From Novilysobacter antarcticus (GTDB taxonomy: Bacteria > Pseudomonadota > Gammaproteobacteria > Xanthomonadales > Xanthomonadaceae), in assembly GCF_019802285.1 (NCBI RefSeq), contig NZ_JAIEUJ010000002.1, forward strand, positions 496,001 to 560,000: DNA of 64,000 bases, given 5' to 3'. Below are positions 10,026 to 19,558 of the stretch, one piece after another. Made by a program: the position numbers and the translations under genes. The notes beneath the pieces were generated by a model. That model was given only the letters and a program-made list of their open reading frames with translations, did no database searches and had not been told where the DNA came from. Numbering within the stretch: position 1 is the stretch's first letter; every line of letters begins with the position of its first letter.

Positions 10026-10295
10026 TCATACCGCCGGGGCGGTCCCACCAAGCCAGCCGTCCTGATCGTCCTCCAGCGCGACCGGATTGCCGAGTCCCAG
10101 CGCCTCGACCACGTCCCGCGCCTGCGTCCACGCCGCCTCGGGCACGCACACTTGCACCAGGCCGAACATCGGCAACTCGCCCATGCCCCCCAGCAGGGCC
10201 TCGCCCTTGACGAATACCGGGATGTCGGCCGCTTCCAGCGCATGGCGCACCAGGTGGGCATCGATGATCCCGGCGGCTTCATAGACCACTCGCAT
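10026..10295 (-). CDS. DUF2007 family small protein
   Basis: An 89-residue protein with the DUF2007 pattern: a short N-terminal strand followed by A-x-L-x-x-H-A-L-E-A-A-D-I-P-V-F-V-K-G-E. The family is called putative signal-transducing or PII-like, but no function is proven. The start M-R-V-V-Y-E-A-A at 10295 is the family start; the frame is open 30 codons further upstream without similarity. It is convergent with oxyR and divergent from glnS, with 130 bases to glnS that hold no obvious feature beyond possible promoters. Confidence 0.8.
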   Translation of the reverse strand: MRVVYEAAGIIDAHLVRHALEAADIPVFVKGEALLGGMGELPMFGLVQVCVPEAAWTQARDVVEALGLGNPVALEDDQDGWLGGTAPAV

Positions 10296-10425
10296 TATCG
10301 GCGTGCTCCGGGGCGGGAAGAAAGATGGCTTTGCATCCATCCACCATACGCGGCCGCGTGTGAGGTGCCAGCAGATCAGCGACACCGGCTAGACTGGTTG
10401 CTTCCCAACGCCGATCCTGCGCCGC

Positions 10426-12180
<1,755 letters not shown>

Positions 12181-12230
12181 CCGATTCACGGCTGCAGCAC
12201 CCTGCGCAGCCTTCCAAGGAGACCCAGCCA

Positions 12231-12806
12231 ATGCTGTACGCCCAGGTGCACCTGACCTTGCCCGCGTGGATCCACGAGGGCATCGACACCACTGCCCCCT
12301 ATCCGGGGGACGAGGCGAAGGTGGCCCTGGCAATCGAGCTGTCGGCACGCAACATTGAAGCGCGCAGCGGCGGCCCGTTCGGCGCGGCGGTGTTCGGCCC
12401 GGATGACCGCATCATCTCCGTCGGCGTCAACCGGGTAATCCCGCAAACCTGCTCGCTGGCCCATGCCGAGACCATGGCCTACATGCTGGCCCAGCAACGC
12501 ACCCAGCGCAGCCGCCTGAACGAGATCGAACCCGGCGTCAGCGCCGGACCTGTGACCCTGGCGACGTCCGCCCAGCCGTGTTGCCAATGCTATGGCGCGA
12601 CCATCTGGGCGGGCGTGGACCGGCTGCTGATCGGTGCCCGCAGTGAAGACGTGGAAGCGTTTACCGAGTTCGACGAAGGTCCGTTGCCGGACGACTGGAC
12701 TGGCGAATTGGCCAAGCGCGGGATTGACGTCGTGCGCGACCTGCACCGCGACGCGGCGTGTGCAGTACTGAAGGACTATGCGCGATCCGGCGGGGCGGGC
12801 TACTGA
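12231..12806 (+). CDS. Nucleoside deaminase (cytidine/deoxycytidylate deaminase superfamily)
   Basis: A 191-residue zinc deaminase. The zinc and proton-shuttle motif H-A-E lies near residue 80 and the P-C-C-Q-C motif near residue 121, together supplying His and two Cys ligands. This arrangement resembles bacterial guanine deaminase and tRNA/nucleoside deaminases, but the substrate is not clear. About 30 N-terminal residues precede the usual core. The ATG at 12231 is chosen for its AAGGAG ribosome site; a GTG overlapping the glnS stop at 12177 is in frame but has no such site. It sits between glnS and rlmM and ends two bases before the rlmM start. Confidence 0.8.
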   Translation: MLYAQVHLTLPAWIHEGIDTTAPYPGDEAKVALAIELSARNIEARSGGPFGAAVFGPDDRIISVGVNRVIPQTCSLAHAETMAYMLAQQRTQRSRLNEIEPGVSAGPVTLATSAQPCCQCYGATIWAGVDRLLIGARSEDVEAFTEFDEGPLPDDWTGELAKRGIDVVRDLHRDAACAVLKDYARSGGAGY

Positions 12807-12808
12807 CG

Positions 12809-13882
12809 ATGACCGATGCCCTGTTTTGCTGGTGCCGCGCCGGCTTTGAACCCGAACTGGCGGCCGAACTCACCGAACGCGCCGCCCTGGCAGGCCACCC
12901 GGGCTATGCGCGCGCCGAACGCGGCAACGGCTACGTCGAATTCATCGCCTCCGAAGCGCGTGCGCTGGCGACGGCGTTGCCGCTGGAGCGGATCGTATTC
13001 GCCCGCCAGAAGCTGCTGCGACTGGCCGACCTGCCCGGCTTGAACCCGAGCGACCGCATTACCCCCATCATGCAGGCGCTGGATGCGCTGCACGAGCAGG
13101 GCGAAGTGGCTCCGGGCATGTTCGGTGAGCTGTGGGTGGAGCACCCCGATTCCGACGACGGCAAGACCCTGGCCGGACTGGCCCGCAGCTTCGGCAACGC
13201 GCTGCGGCCCAACCTGCGCAAGGGCGGCTGGTTGAGCGCGAAGGACGACCCGCGCAGGCCGCGGCTGCATGTCGCCTTCCTCGGCGGGCATCACGTCGTG
13301 TTGGCCACCAGCGATCCGCGCGACAGCTCACCCTGGCCGCTGGGCATTCCGCGCCTGCGCATGCACGCCGAGGCGCCAAGCCGTTCCGCGCTGAAACTCG
13401 AGGAAGCGTTCATGACCCTGCTGGACGAGCGCGAACGCGGAATCCTGCTGCGCGACAACATGCAGGCGGCCGATCTGGGCGCCGCGCCCGGGGGCTGGAG
13501 CTGGGTGCTGATGCGCCACGGCATGCTGGTCACCGCAGTGGACAACGGCCCGATGCGTGAGCAGCTGCTCGACAGCGGGCGGGTGGAGCACGTCAGGGCG
13601 GACGGCTTCCAGTGGCAACCGCGGCGTCCGGTCGACTGGATGGTCTGCGACATGGTCGAGCAGCCGCGCAAGGTCGCCGACCGTATGGCGACCTGGTTTC
13701 GTGAGGGCTGGTGCAAACAGGCGGTGTTCAACCTGAAGCTGCCGATGAAGAAGCGCTGGGAGGAAACGCGCATCTGCCTGGAGGCCTTCGAGCTGCAGAC
13801 TCACCGGCCGATGACCATCCGCGCGCGCCAGCTGTACCACGACCGCGAGGAAATCACGGTGCTGGCGATGCCATCGCGCTGA
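12809..13882 (+). CDS. rlmM: 23S rRNA (cytidine-2498 2'-O) methyltransferase RlmM
   Basis: A 357-residue protein close to E. coli RlmM (366). An N-terminal THUMP-like RNA-binding part (residues 1-180) is followed by a Rossmann methyltransferase domain with D-L-G-A-A-P-G-G-W-S-W (near 218). The family's catalytic K-D-K-x type residues fall in this domain, including the late N-L-K-L-P-M-K-K-R-W segment. It methylates C2498 of 23S rRNA using SAM. The start M-T-D-A-L-F-C-W-C at 12809 is the family start; earlier in-frame codons belong to the deaminase gene. Confidence 0.93.
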   Translation: MTDALFCWCRAGFEPELAAELTERAALAGHPGYARAERGNGYVEFIASEARALATALPLERIVFARQKLLRLADLPGLNPSDRITPIMQALDALHEQGEVAPGMFGELWVEHPDSDDGKTLAGLARSFGNALRPNLRKGGWLSAKDDPRRPRLHVAFLGGHHVVLATSDPRDSSPWPLGIPRLRMHAEAPSRSALKLEEAFMTLLDERERGILLRDNMQAADLGAAPGGWSWVLMRHGMLVTAVDNGPMREQLLDSGRVEHVRADGFQWQPRRPVDWMVCDMVEQPRKVADRMATWFREGWCKQAVFNLKLPMKKRWEETRICLEAFELQTHRPMTIRARQLYHDREEITVLAMPSR

Positions 13883-13997
13883 CGAGCGGTACCACCCGTC
13901 GCTGGGTTGGTTCAGGGAAGCCGGCTGTTTATTGACGTCGGATTAACCGGCGTCGCCGCACGCTTTCCGCCTTACCCGCAGACTGTGAGGTGGCACC

Positions 13998-14750
13998 ATG
14001 AAGATGCAAGCGACCCTGCTCGGCTTGGCGCTCGTGGCGGCACTGGGCGCCTTCGCCACCGCCACCGCAGATGCGCAGGATGCCAGGCTTGACCCCCAAT
14101 CCAAGGTCGACGCTGCCAATGCAGCGGAACAGGCGGTCGACGACGCACACGCAGCCAAGGAGGCGGCTGAGGTTGCGCGCGACGCCGCGCGCGAAGCCAG
14201 GTTCATGGAAGCCGGCGCACTCACCGCGGAAGGCGCGGCGATTGCCGCCGATGCAGCCTCGGTCGCCGACCAGTCGGCCATCGAGGCGCGCCAGACGTCC
14301 AACGCGGCCGGCAACGCTGCGAACGAGGCGTTGGGAGCCAAGACCGCCGCGGAGCTCGGCAACCAGCCCGATCGTGCAGTCGCCGAGGCACGTGATGCGG
14401 CGACCACGGCCGAGCTCGCAGGCAACCTCTCTGCCGATGCGGCCGCCAATGCGTCCGCTGCCGTCGCCGCGGCCGAGGATGCCGCAGCCATGTCTGCGGC
14501 GCCGCCGGAATCGGAGGTCCTTGTGGTTACCGAAGTCGTCAAACCGGAGGTGACCATCGTCTCCAAGCACCCCGATTCAATCGTGGGTGACTACCACGTC
14601 GACTTTGCTGCCCTCGACACGAACAAGGATGGCGTGATCGACACCAGCGAAGCCTCGACCAACCCGACCCTGACCGCGGAGTACAAGGCGGTCGATGCCA
14701 ACCACGACGGCAAGCTCAGCAAAACCGAGCTGGAAGGCTGGACTCAGTGA
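13998..14750 (+). CDS. Exported Ala-rich protein with two EF-hand loops
   Basis: A 250-residue protein of unknown function. An N-terminal signal peptide (about residues 1-26, ending near A-D-A-Q) is followed by an Ala-rich, charged, probably helical stretch (30-170). The C-terminal part has two good EF-hand calcium loops: D-T-N-K-D-G-V-I-D at 207 and D-A-N-H-D-G-K-L-S at 233. It is therefore likely an exported calcium-binding protein with a long helical stalk. GAGGTG seven bases upstream supports the ATG. The 115-base gap after rlmM holds an AT-richer patch that could be its promoter. It converges on the ubiI-like gene with 28 bases between. Confidence 0.75.
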   Translation: MKMQATLLGLALVAALGAFATATADAQDARLDPQSKVDAANAAEQAVDDAHAAKEAAEVARDAAREARFMEAGALTAEGAAIAADAASVADQSAIEARQTSNAAGNAANEALGAKTAAELGNQPDRAVAEARDAATTAELAGNLSADAAANASAAVAAAEDAAAMSAAPPESEVLVVTEVVKPEVTIVSKHPDSIVGDYHVDFAALDTNKDGVIDTSEASTNPTLTAEYKAVDANHDGKLSKTELEGWTQ

Positions 14751-14778
14751 CGACTCTGGCGCACCGCTCCCGGGAAAC

Positions 14779-15993
14779 TTAGAGCCCGGCCGCGTGACGC
14801 CACAGGGCACGGGTCATCGATGGCGTCCGACCCGCCAGCCCCAGCAAGTGGCCGCGCATCAGGGTCGGCACCACCGCATCATTGGAAAACACCCGGTTGA
14901 TCGCCTCGAACGCGTAGGCCGATACGGCAGCATCGCTCCGGCGCTGGCGGTTCCAGCGCTTCAACCGGTGCGATGCGCCGACATCGTCATCCCGTCGCGC
15001 GCCATCGCGTGGGCCGGATTGCGATAGGGTCGCGAGCAATGCATTGATGTCGCGCAGCCCCAGATTGACCCCCTGCCCCGCCAAGGGGTGGACGGCGTGG
15101 GCAGCATCGCCAACCAGGACCATGCGGCCGCTGAGCTGGGTCGCCGCCAGCTGCCGGCGCAACGGAAACGCGGCCCTGCGCGATACGCCGGTCAGTTCGC
15201 CCAGTGGCCCGTCGAATGCGCGCGCCAATTCGGCCAGGAACGCATCGTCATCGACCGCCAACAGGCGTTCGGCGTCCTTGTCCGGCAAGCTCCAGACAAT
15301 CGAACTGCGTGGGCTTCCGTCATCCGCATCGGCAAATGGCAGGAACGCCAACGGACCGCCGGGGAGAAAGCGCTGCCAGCAGGTGGATTGGTGCGATCGG
15401 CTGTGGCGGATGAAGCCGACCAGGCCGCGCTGGCCATACTCGTGGCGTGGGGCGTCGATTCCGGCCATCTGCCGCAGAGGGGAGTCGGCGCCGTCGGCCG
15501 CCACCACCAGCCGGGCGCGCAACCGCTCTCCCGATGCCAGCGTCAGGACCTCACTGCGTCCGTCTTCGCTGACCTCCCGCGCGATGAGTTTGTCGGGGCA
15601 ATGCAGCTCCACCCCGGCGCCCAGCGCGGCCTTCCAGAGCCGATCGATCAACAGCCCGTTCTCGACGATCCAGCCCAGCTCGCGCCGACCCAGACGGTCC
15701 GCGTCGAAAACGAGCTCGCCGCCGCCCGCCGCATCCCACACCCGCATGTTTCGATACGGCTGGGCCCGGGCACTGAGGATCGCCTCCCATACCCCCAGCC
15801 GTTCCAGCAGGGCGATGTTGTCAGGGGCAACGGCGAACACGCGCAGATCCGGCACGTCGTGGCGCCACGACGACGGCTCGCGGCCCTCGACCAGCGCGAC
15901 CTGCAAACCCTGCCGCGCAAGGCCAAGCGCCGCCGCGGTACCCACTACCCCGGCGCCTACTACCACCGCATCCAGTACGCCTCGCCGGCTCAT
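14779..15993 (-). CDS. UbiH/UbiF/UbiI-family FAD hydroxylase (ubiquinone pathway)
   Basis: A 404-residue FAD monooxygenase of the Coq6/UbiH family. The dinucleotide fold V-V-V-G-A-G-V-V-G (about residues 10-18), a mid-protein A-D-G-A-D-S motif, and the C-terminal V-G-D-A-A-H-A-V-H-P-L-A-G-Q-G-V-N-L-G-L-R-D FAD motif are visible. The H-A-V-H-P form suggests UbiI/UbiF/VisC rather than UbiH, so it probably hydroxylates C5 or C6 of the ubiquinone ring; exact position is not decidable here. The start M-S-R-R-G-V at 15993 overlaps the ubiH stop by four bases (ATGA), so the pair is translationally coupled. Confidence 0.82.
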   Translation of the reverse strand: MSRRGVLDAVVVGAGVVGTAAALGLARQGLQVALVEGREPSSWRHDVPDLRVFAVAPDNIALLERLGVWEAILSARAQPYRNMRVWDAAGGGELVFDADRLGRRELGWIVENGLLIDRLWKAALGAGVELHCPDKLIAREVSEDGRSEVLTLASGERLRARLVVAADGADSPLRQMAGIDAPRHEYGQRGLVGFIRHSRSHQSTCWQRFLPGGPLAFLPFADADDGSPRSSIVWSLPDKDAERLLAVDDDAFLAELARAFDGPLGELTGVSRRAAFPLRRQLAATQLSGRMVLVGDAAHAVHPLAGQGVNLGLRDINALLATLSQSGPRDGARRDDDVGASHRLKRWNRQRRSDAAVSAYAFEAINRVFSNDAVVPTLMRGHLLGLAGRTPSMTRALWRHAAGL

Positions 15994-17318
15994 GGCCGCA
16001 TCCCTTCCGGACGGCACAGGGCAGGCACATTGGCCCGGTAGCCCAGTGCTCCAGCCACCACCTCGGCCTGCAACGACGGCACGCGGTCAATCGCCAGGAG
16101 GCCGATACTCCGAAGCGGCCGCAGCAGCTCGGCGGGGTTGGCGGTCAAACGCGCCAGCCCGTCCGAGAACGCCAACGTTCGGCGCCGGTCGTCCGCGCGC
16201 GCGGTGACATACGCGGACAGCAGATCCGCGTCACCGCAATCGACGTGGGCAGATCCGTCGCCGGAGGCACTGATCTTTTCGGCAAGGGTCAACGCATCGC
16301 GCAGGCCAAGGTTGAAGCCCTGCGCGCCCAGCGGATGGATGGTCTGGGCGGCGTTCCCGACCAGCACGGCGCGCTCGGCGACCAGTCGATCGGCCAGCAC
16401 GCGCACCAGCGGGTAGGCCACCCGCGGACCGCAGGACAGGAACCGGCCTGCGCGCCACCCGAACGCCTCTTGGACACGCCGCAGAAAGCCGGCTTCATCC
16501 AGCGCTGCGACGGCCTCGGCCTCTTCACGCGCAACGGCGTGGACAAGCCCGTAATGGCGGTCGCCGCGGGGCAGCAATGCGGTTGGACCGTCATCGCCCA
16601 GGCGCTCGAAGGCAGTGCCATCGGGAGCGCGATCGGTTCGCAGCCGGGTGACAAAAAGCGTTTGCCGGTAGTCGTGCTCGTTGGTGCCGATGCCCAGTGC
16701 GGCACGCACCGCACTTCGGGTGCCGTCGGCGCCAACGACCAGGCGAGCCAACACGGTTCGCTCACCGTCCGCGTCGGCCAGCTTCACGGCCCGGCAGTCG
16801 GAGTTTGGCGTGTCGGCGAATCCCAGAAACCGCGCCGGGCGGTACCGGTGTAGCCGCTCCAGGTCGGCCAGCCGTTTCTCCAGCGCATCTCCGAAGTCCC
16901 GCGCGACCACCACCCGGCCGAATTCGCTGCGACCGTGGTCGCCCGCTTTCAACACGCTGCGGCCGAAGTCGCCCCGACGACTGACATGGATCCGCTTGAT
17001 TGCTCCGCCCGGCGAGGCAAGCTTCTGCATCACGCGCAGCGCGGTCAGGGCGTTCACGGTCGCCTCGGCAAAGCTGAGGTTGCGCTGGTCGAACACGCTG
17101 GCATCGGACGGACCGGGAGCTACCGCTTCCACCAGCCCGACATTGAGCCCCAGCGGCTCCAGGGCGATGGCCAGGCTGGACCCCACCAGCCCGCCGCCGA
17201 TGATCAGCACGTCATGGATGACCGGCTCGGAGGACGTCGCCACAGCGACGTCGCCGGAACTATCCGCAGCGTCGCCGGGAAGGGGTGCGGATTCGAGGGA
17301 TCGGGACGATGCGGCCAT
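15990..17318 (-). CDS. ubiH: 2-octaprenyl-6-methoxyphenyl hydroxylase (ubiquinone biosynthesis)
   Basis: A 442-residue FAD monooxygenase. After a low-complexity N-terminal tail of about 35 residues come the FAD fold I-I-G-G-G-L-V-G, A-D-G-T-R-S-A-V-R, and L-V-G-N-A-A-Q-T-I-H-P-L-G-A-Q-G. The N-A-A-Q-T variant is the signature that separates UbiH from UbiI/UbiF. It catalyses a ring hydroxylation in aerobic ubiquinone synthesis, at the membrane. The tail may mean the true start lies slightly further in. The gene starts the two-gene ubi run and is divergent from the DUF6580 gene at 17360. Confidence 0.88.
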   Translation of the reverse strand: MAASSRSLESAPLPGDAADSSGDVAVATSSEPVIHDVLIIGGGLVGSSLAIALEPLGLNVGLVEAVAPGPSDASVFDQRNLSFAEATVNALTALRVMQKLASPGGAIKRIHVSRRGDFGRSVLKAGDHGRSEFGRVVVARDFGDALEKRLADLERLHRYRPARFLGFADTPNSDCRAVKLADADGERTVLARLVVGADGTRSAVRAALGIGTNEHDYRQTLFVTRLRTDRAPDGTAFERLGDDGPTALLPRGDRHYGLVHAVAREEAEAVAALDEAGFLRRVQEAFGWRAGRFLSCGPRVAYPLVRVLADRLVAERAVLVGNAAQTIHPLGAQGFNLGLRDALTLAEKISASGDGSAHVDCGDADLLSAYVTARADDRRRTLAFSDGLARLTANPAELLRPLRSIGLLAIDRVPSLQAEVVAGALGYRANVPALCRPEGMRP

Positions 17319-17359
17319 TGCGCTATGCTAACGGCTCCGTCGTTCCACACCCAGTCACG

Positions 17360-17935
17360 ATGAAAAATTCCGCTTCCCGCTCCCTGCTGACCGCCGGCCC
17401 GCTGGTGCTCGTTGCACTGATCGTGCTCGCCGCGCTGACCCGGGTACTGCCACACCCGCCGAACTTCTCACCGATCACCGCGATCGCACTCTTCGGTGGC
17501 GCGTATTTCGCCAACCGCAGTTGGGCGTTGCTGATGCCCTTGATCGGGCTGTTCGTCTCAGATCTGGTGCTCGCAGGCGTCAACGGCGGCCTCTACGCCA
17601 GCTGGTTCAGCGGCATCGGCATCTGGATCGTCTACGGCTGCATCGTGCTGACAACGGTGATGGGTTTCGGCATGCGCGGAAAGGTCAGCAGCGGCTCGGT
17701 CCTGGGCTACTCGCTGGCAGGGTCGGTCCTGTTCTTCCTGGTCACCAACTTCAGCGTGTTCGCCTTCGATGCGATGTACCCGAAGACCGCGGCTGGATTG
17801 GCCGCCGCGTACGTCGCCGGCATTCCGTTTTTCAAGTGGAGCGTGCTGGGAACGCTGTTCTACTCAGCGGTCCTGTTTGGCGGCTTTGAGCTGCTGCGCT
17901 CGCGCGTGCCTTCCCTGCGCCCGCAAACGGTCTGA
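17360..17935 (+). CDS. DUF6580 family membrane protein (possible cobalamin-related S-component)
   Basis: A 191-residue integral membrane protein with about five hydrophobic segments and the early motif N-F-S-P-I-T-A-I-A-L-F-G-G, typical of the DUF6580 group, which resembles substrate-binding S-components of ECF transporters. It ends nine bases before a cobalamin adenosyltransferase gene, so a role in corrinoid uptake is a reasonable inference but not shown. The ATG at 17360 is chosen because residues before it lack similarity and run into the ubiH promoter region. Confidence 0.7.
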   Translation: MKNSASRSLLTAGPLVLVALIVLAALTRVLPHPPNFSPITAIALFGGAYFANRSWALLMPLIGLFVSDLVLAGVNGGLYASWFSGIGIWIVYGCIVLTTVMGFGMRGKVSSGSVLGYSLAGSVLFFLVTNFSVFAFDAMYPKTAAGLAAAYVAGIPFFKWSVLGTLFYSAVLFGGFELLRSRVPSLRPQTV

Positions 17936-17944
17936 GCCGGCGCC

Positions 17945-18499
17945 ATGGGCAACCGCCTTTCCCGGATCTACACGCGTACCGGTGACGATGGCAGTACCGG
18001 CCTGGGTGACGGCAGCCGCACCGACAAGGATTCGGCCCGGGTCAACGCCTACGGCACGATTGACGAGGCCAATTCGACCATCGGCCTTTTGCTTGCGGTG
18101 GAGCTTCCCGACGCCATCCGCGACCTGTTGATCTCGATCCAGCACCAGCTCTTCGATCTGGGTGGGGAGCTGTGCATCCCCGGCCATGCGGCGATCACCG
18201 CCGCCGATGTGGACCGGCTCGAGCACCATCTGGACGCGTTCAACGAGGATCTGCCGCCGCTGAAGGAGTTCATCCTCCCCGGTGGTGGCGAGGCCGGCGC
18301 ACGTTGCCATATCGCGCGCACCGTGGTCCGGCGCGCCGAGCGCGAGGCGGTCACCCTTGCGCGTCAGGAAGTCGTCCGCCCCGAAGCGATCCGCTACCTG
18401 AACCGACTGTCGGACCTGCTTTTCGTCTTGGCGCGAGTGCTTGCCCGCAGCAGCGGCCACGGCGAAGTGGTCTGGAATCACGAGCGCCGGAAAGGCTGA
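17945..18499 (+). CDS. Cob(I)alamin adenosyltransferase, PduO type
   Basis: A 184-residue trimeric-type adenosyltransferase. The N-terminal ATP-binding Y-T-R-T-G-D-D-G-S-T-G-L (residues 9-20) and the C-terminal R-L-S-D-L-L-F-V-L-A-R helix are the two family signatures. It transfers adenosyl from ATP to cob(I)alamin, making coenzyme B12, needed by enzymes such as methylmalonyl-CoA mutase or class II ribonucleotide reductase. It lies directly after the DUF6580 membrane gene and five bases before the HDAC-like gene, suggesting one transcript. No cobalamin riboswitch is visible upstream. Confidence 0.93.
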   Translation: MGNRLSRIYTRTGDDGSTGLGDGSRTDKDSARVNAYGTIDEANSTIGLLLAVELPDAIRDLLISIQHQLFDLGGELCIPGHAAITAADVDRLEHHLDAFNEDLPPLKEFILPGGGEAGARCHIARTVVRRAEREAVTLARQEVVRPEAIRYLNRLSDLLFVLARVLARSSGHGEVVWNHERRKG

Positions 18500-18504
18500 T
18501 CGAC

Positions 18505-19449
18505 GTGAGCACAAGCGCACCGCTGTTGCGCCTGTACACCCACCCAGCCTGTCTGGAGCATCGCCCCGGTCCCGGCAATCCCGAGAGCCCCGCCCGCCTT
18601 GAGGCGGTGGTGGAAGCGATTTCCGCGCGGTGGCCCGATCAGCGTTGGGAACACCCGCGTGCCGCGACCCGCGCTGAGCTGATGCGCGTGCATCGAGCCG
18701 ACCTGGTCGCTTTGATACTCGACAGCCGGTTCGACGATGCCGACGACACGCTCCACATCGACGCCGAGACGGTCCTCAGCGCCGGTTCCGCGGAAGCGGC
18801 GCTGCATGCCGCCGGCGCCGGTATCCACGCAGTGGATGCGGTGCTTGGCGGTCAGGTCCGGCGTGTGTTCTGTGCGGTTCGTCCGCCGGGACACCACGCG
18901 ACGGCTTCGGAGGCGATGGGTTTCTGCCTGTTCAACAACCTTGCCGTGGCCGCTGCCCACGCCATTGACATGCACGGCCTGACCCGGGTCGCCATCATCG
19001 ACTTCGACGTCCATCACGGCAACGGCACCGAGGCGATCTTCGCCTCCGATGCGCGCGTGCTTTATCTGTCCACCCACCAATCGCCGTTGTTCCCCGGAAC
19101 CGGGGCGGCCAGCGATGTCGGCATAGGCAACGTGATCAACCGTCCCATGGCGCCGCACACGGGCAGTGGGGCGTTTCGCGGGCTCTGGTCGGGCGACCTG
19201 CTACCCGCACTCAACGCGTTCCGGCCACAGATCCTGCTGCTGTCGGCGGGGTTTGATGGCCACCGGCGCGATCCGATGGCCGACCTGCAGCTGGATGCCG
19301 ACGATTTCGGCTGGCTGACCGGCGAGCTCGGCGCGATCGCGGACCGCCACGCCAGCGGACGCATCGTCTCCATGCTGGAAGGTGGTTACGACCTGAACGC
19401 CCTGCGGGAGTCGGCCATCGCCCATGTTGAAGCACTGCTGCGGAGCTGA
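18505..19449 (+). CDS. Histone deacetylase family protein (class II type)
   Basis: A 314-residue arginase-fold deacetylase. The motifs R-P-P-G-H-H-A (near 130), D-F-D-V-H-H-G-N-G-T (near 168, zinc ligands Asp and His) and A-G-F-D-G-H-R-R-D-P (near 250) mark the active class II HDAC/acetylpolyamine amidohydrolase group. Bacterial members remove acetyl groups from polyamines, lysine or other small amines; the target here is unknown. The start is GTG at 18505; open frame before it overlaps the adenosyltransferase. The gene ends just before lptD. Confidence 0.88.
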   Translation: MSTSAPLLRLYTHPACLEHRPGPGNPESPARLEAVVEAISARWPDQRWEHPRAATRAELMRVHRADLVALILDSRFDDADDTLHIDAETVLSAGSAEAALHAAGAGIHAVDAVLGGQVRRVFCAVRPPGHHATASEAMGFCLFNNLAVAAAHAIDMHGLTRVAIIDFDVHHGNGTEAIFASDARVLYLSTHQSPLFPGTGAASDVGIGNVINRPMAPHTGSGAFRGLWSGDLLPALNAFRPQILLLSAGFDGHRRDPMADLQLDADDFGWLTGELGAIADRHASGRIVSMLEGGYDLNALRESAIAHVEALLRS

Positions 19450-19558
19450 CGGCGGCTCGAACATGAACGGTGCGCCGTCGCCCGCCTGCAACGCGTCGTT
19501 GCCGCGCTCCGGTCGATGCGGCAAGCTAGCGGCCGTTCCATGCCTATCGGATCGCCGC

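Noticed and set aside
17319-17359. Cobalamin riboswitch before the DUF6580-adenosyltransferase pair
   Set aside because: Only about 40 bases separate the pair from ubiH, too short for the element, and no B12-box is visible.
19424-19558. Longer lptD start (ATG at 19424)
   Set aside because: It would place 45 polar residues before the signal peptide and overlap the HDAC gene; GTG at 19559 gives a normal signal sequence.
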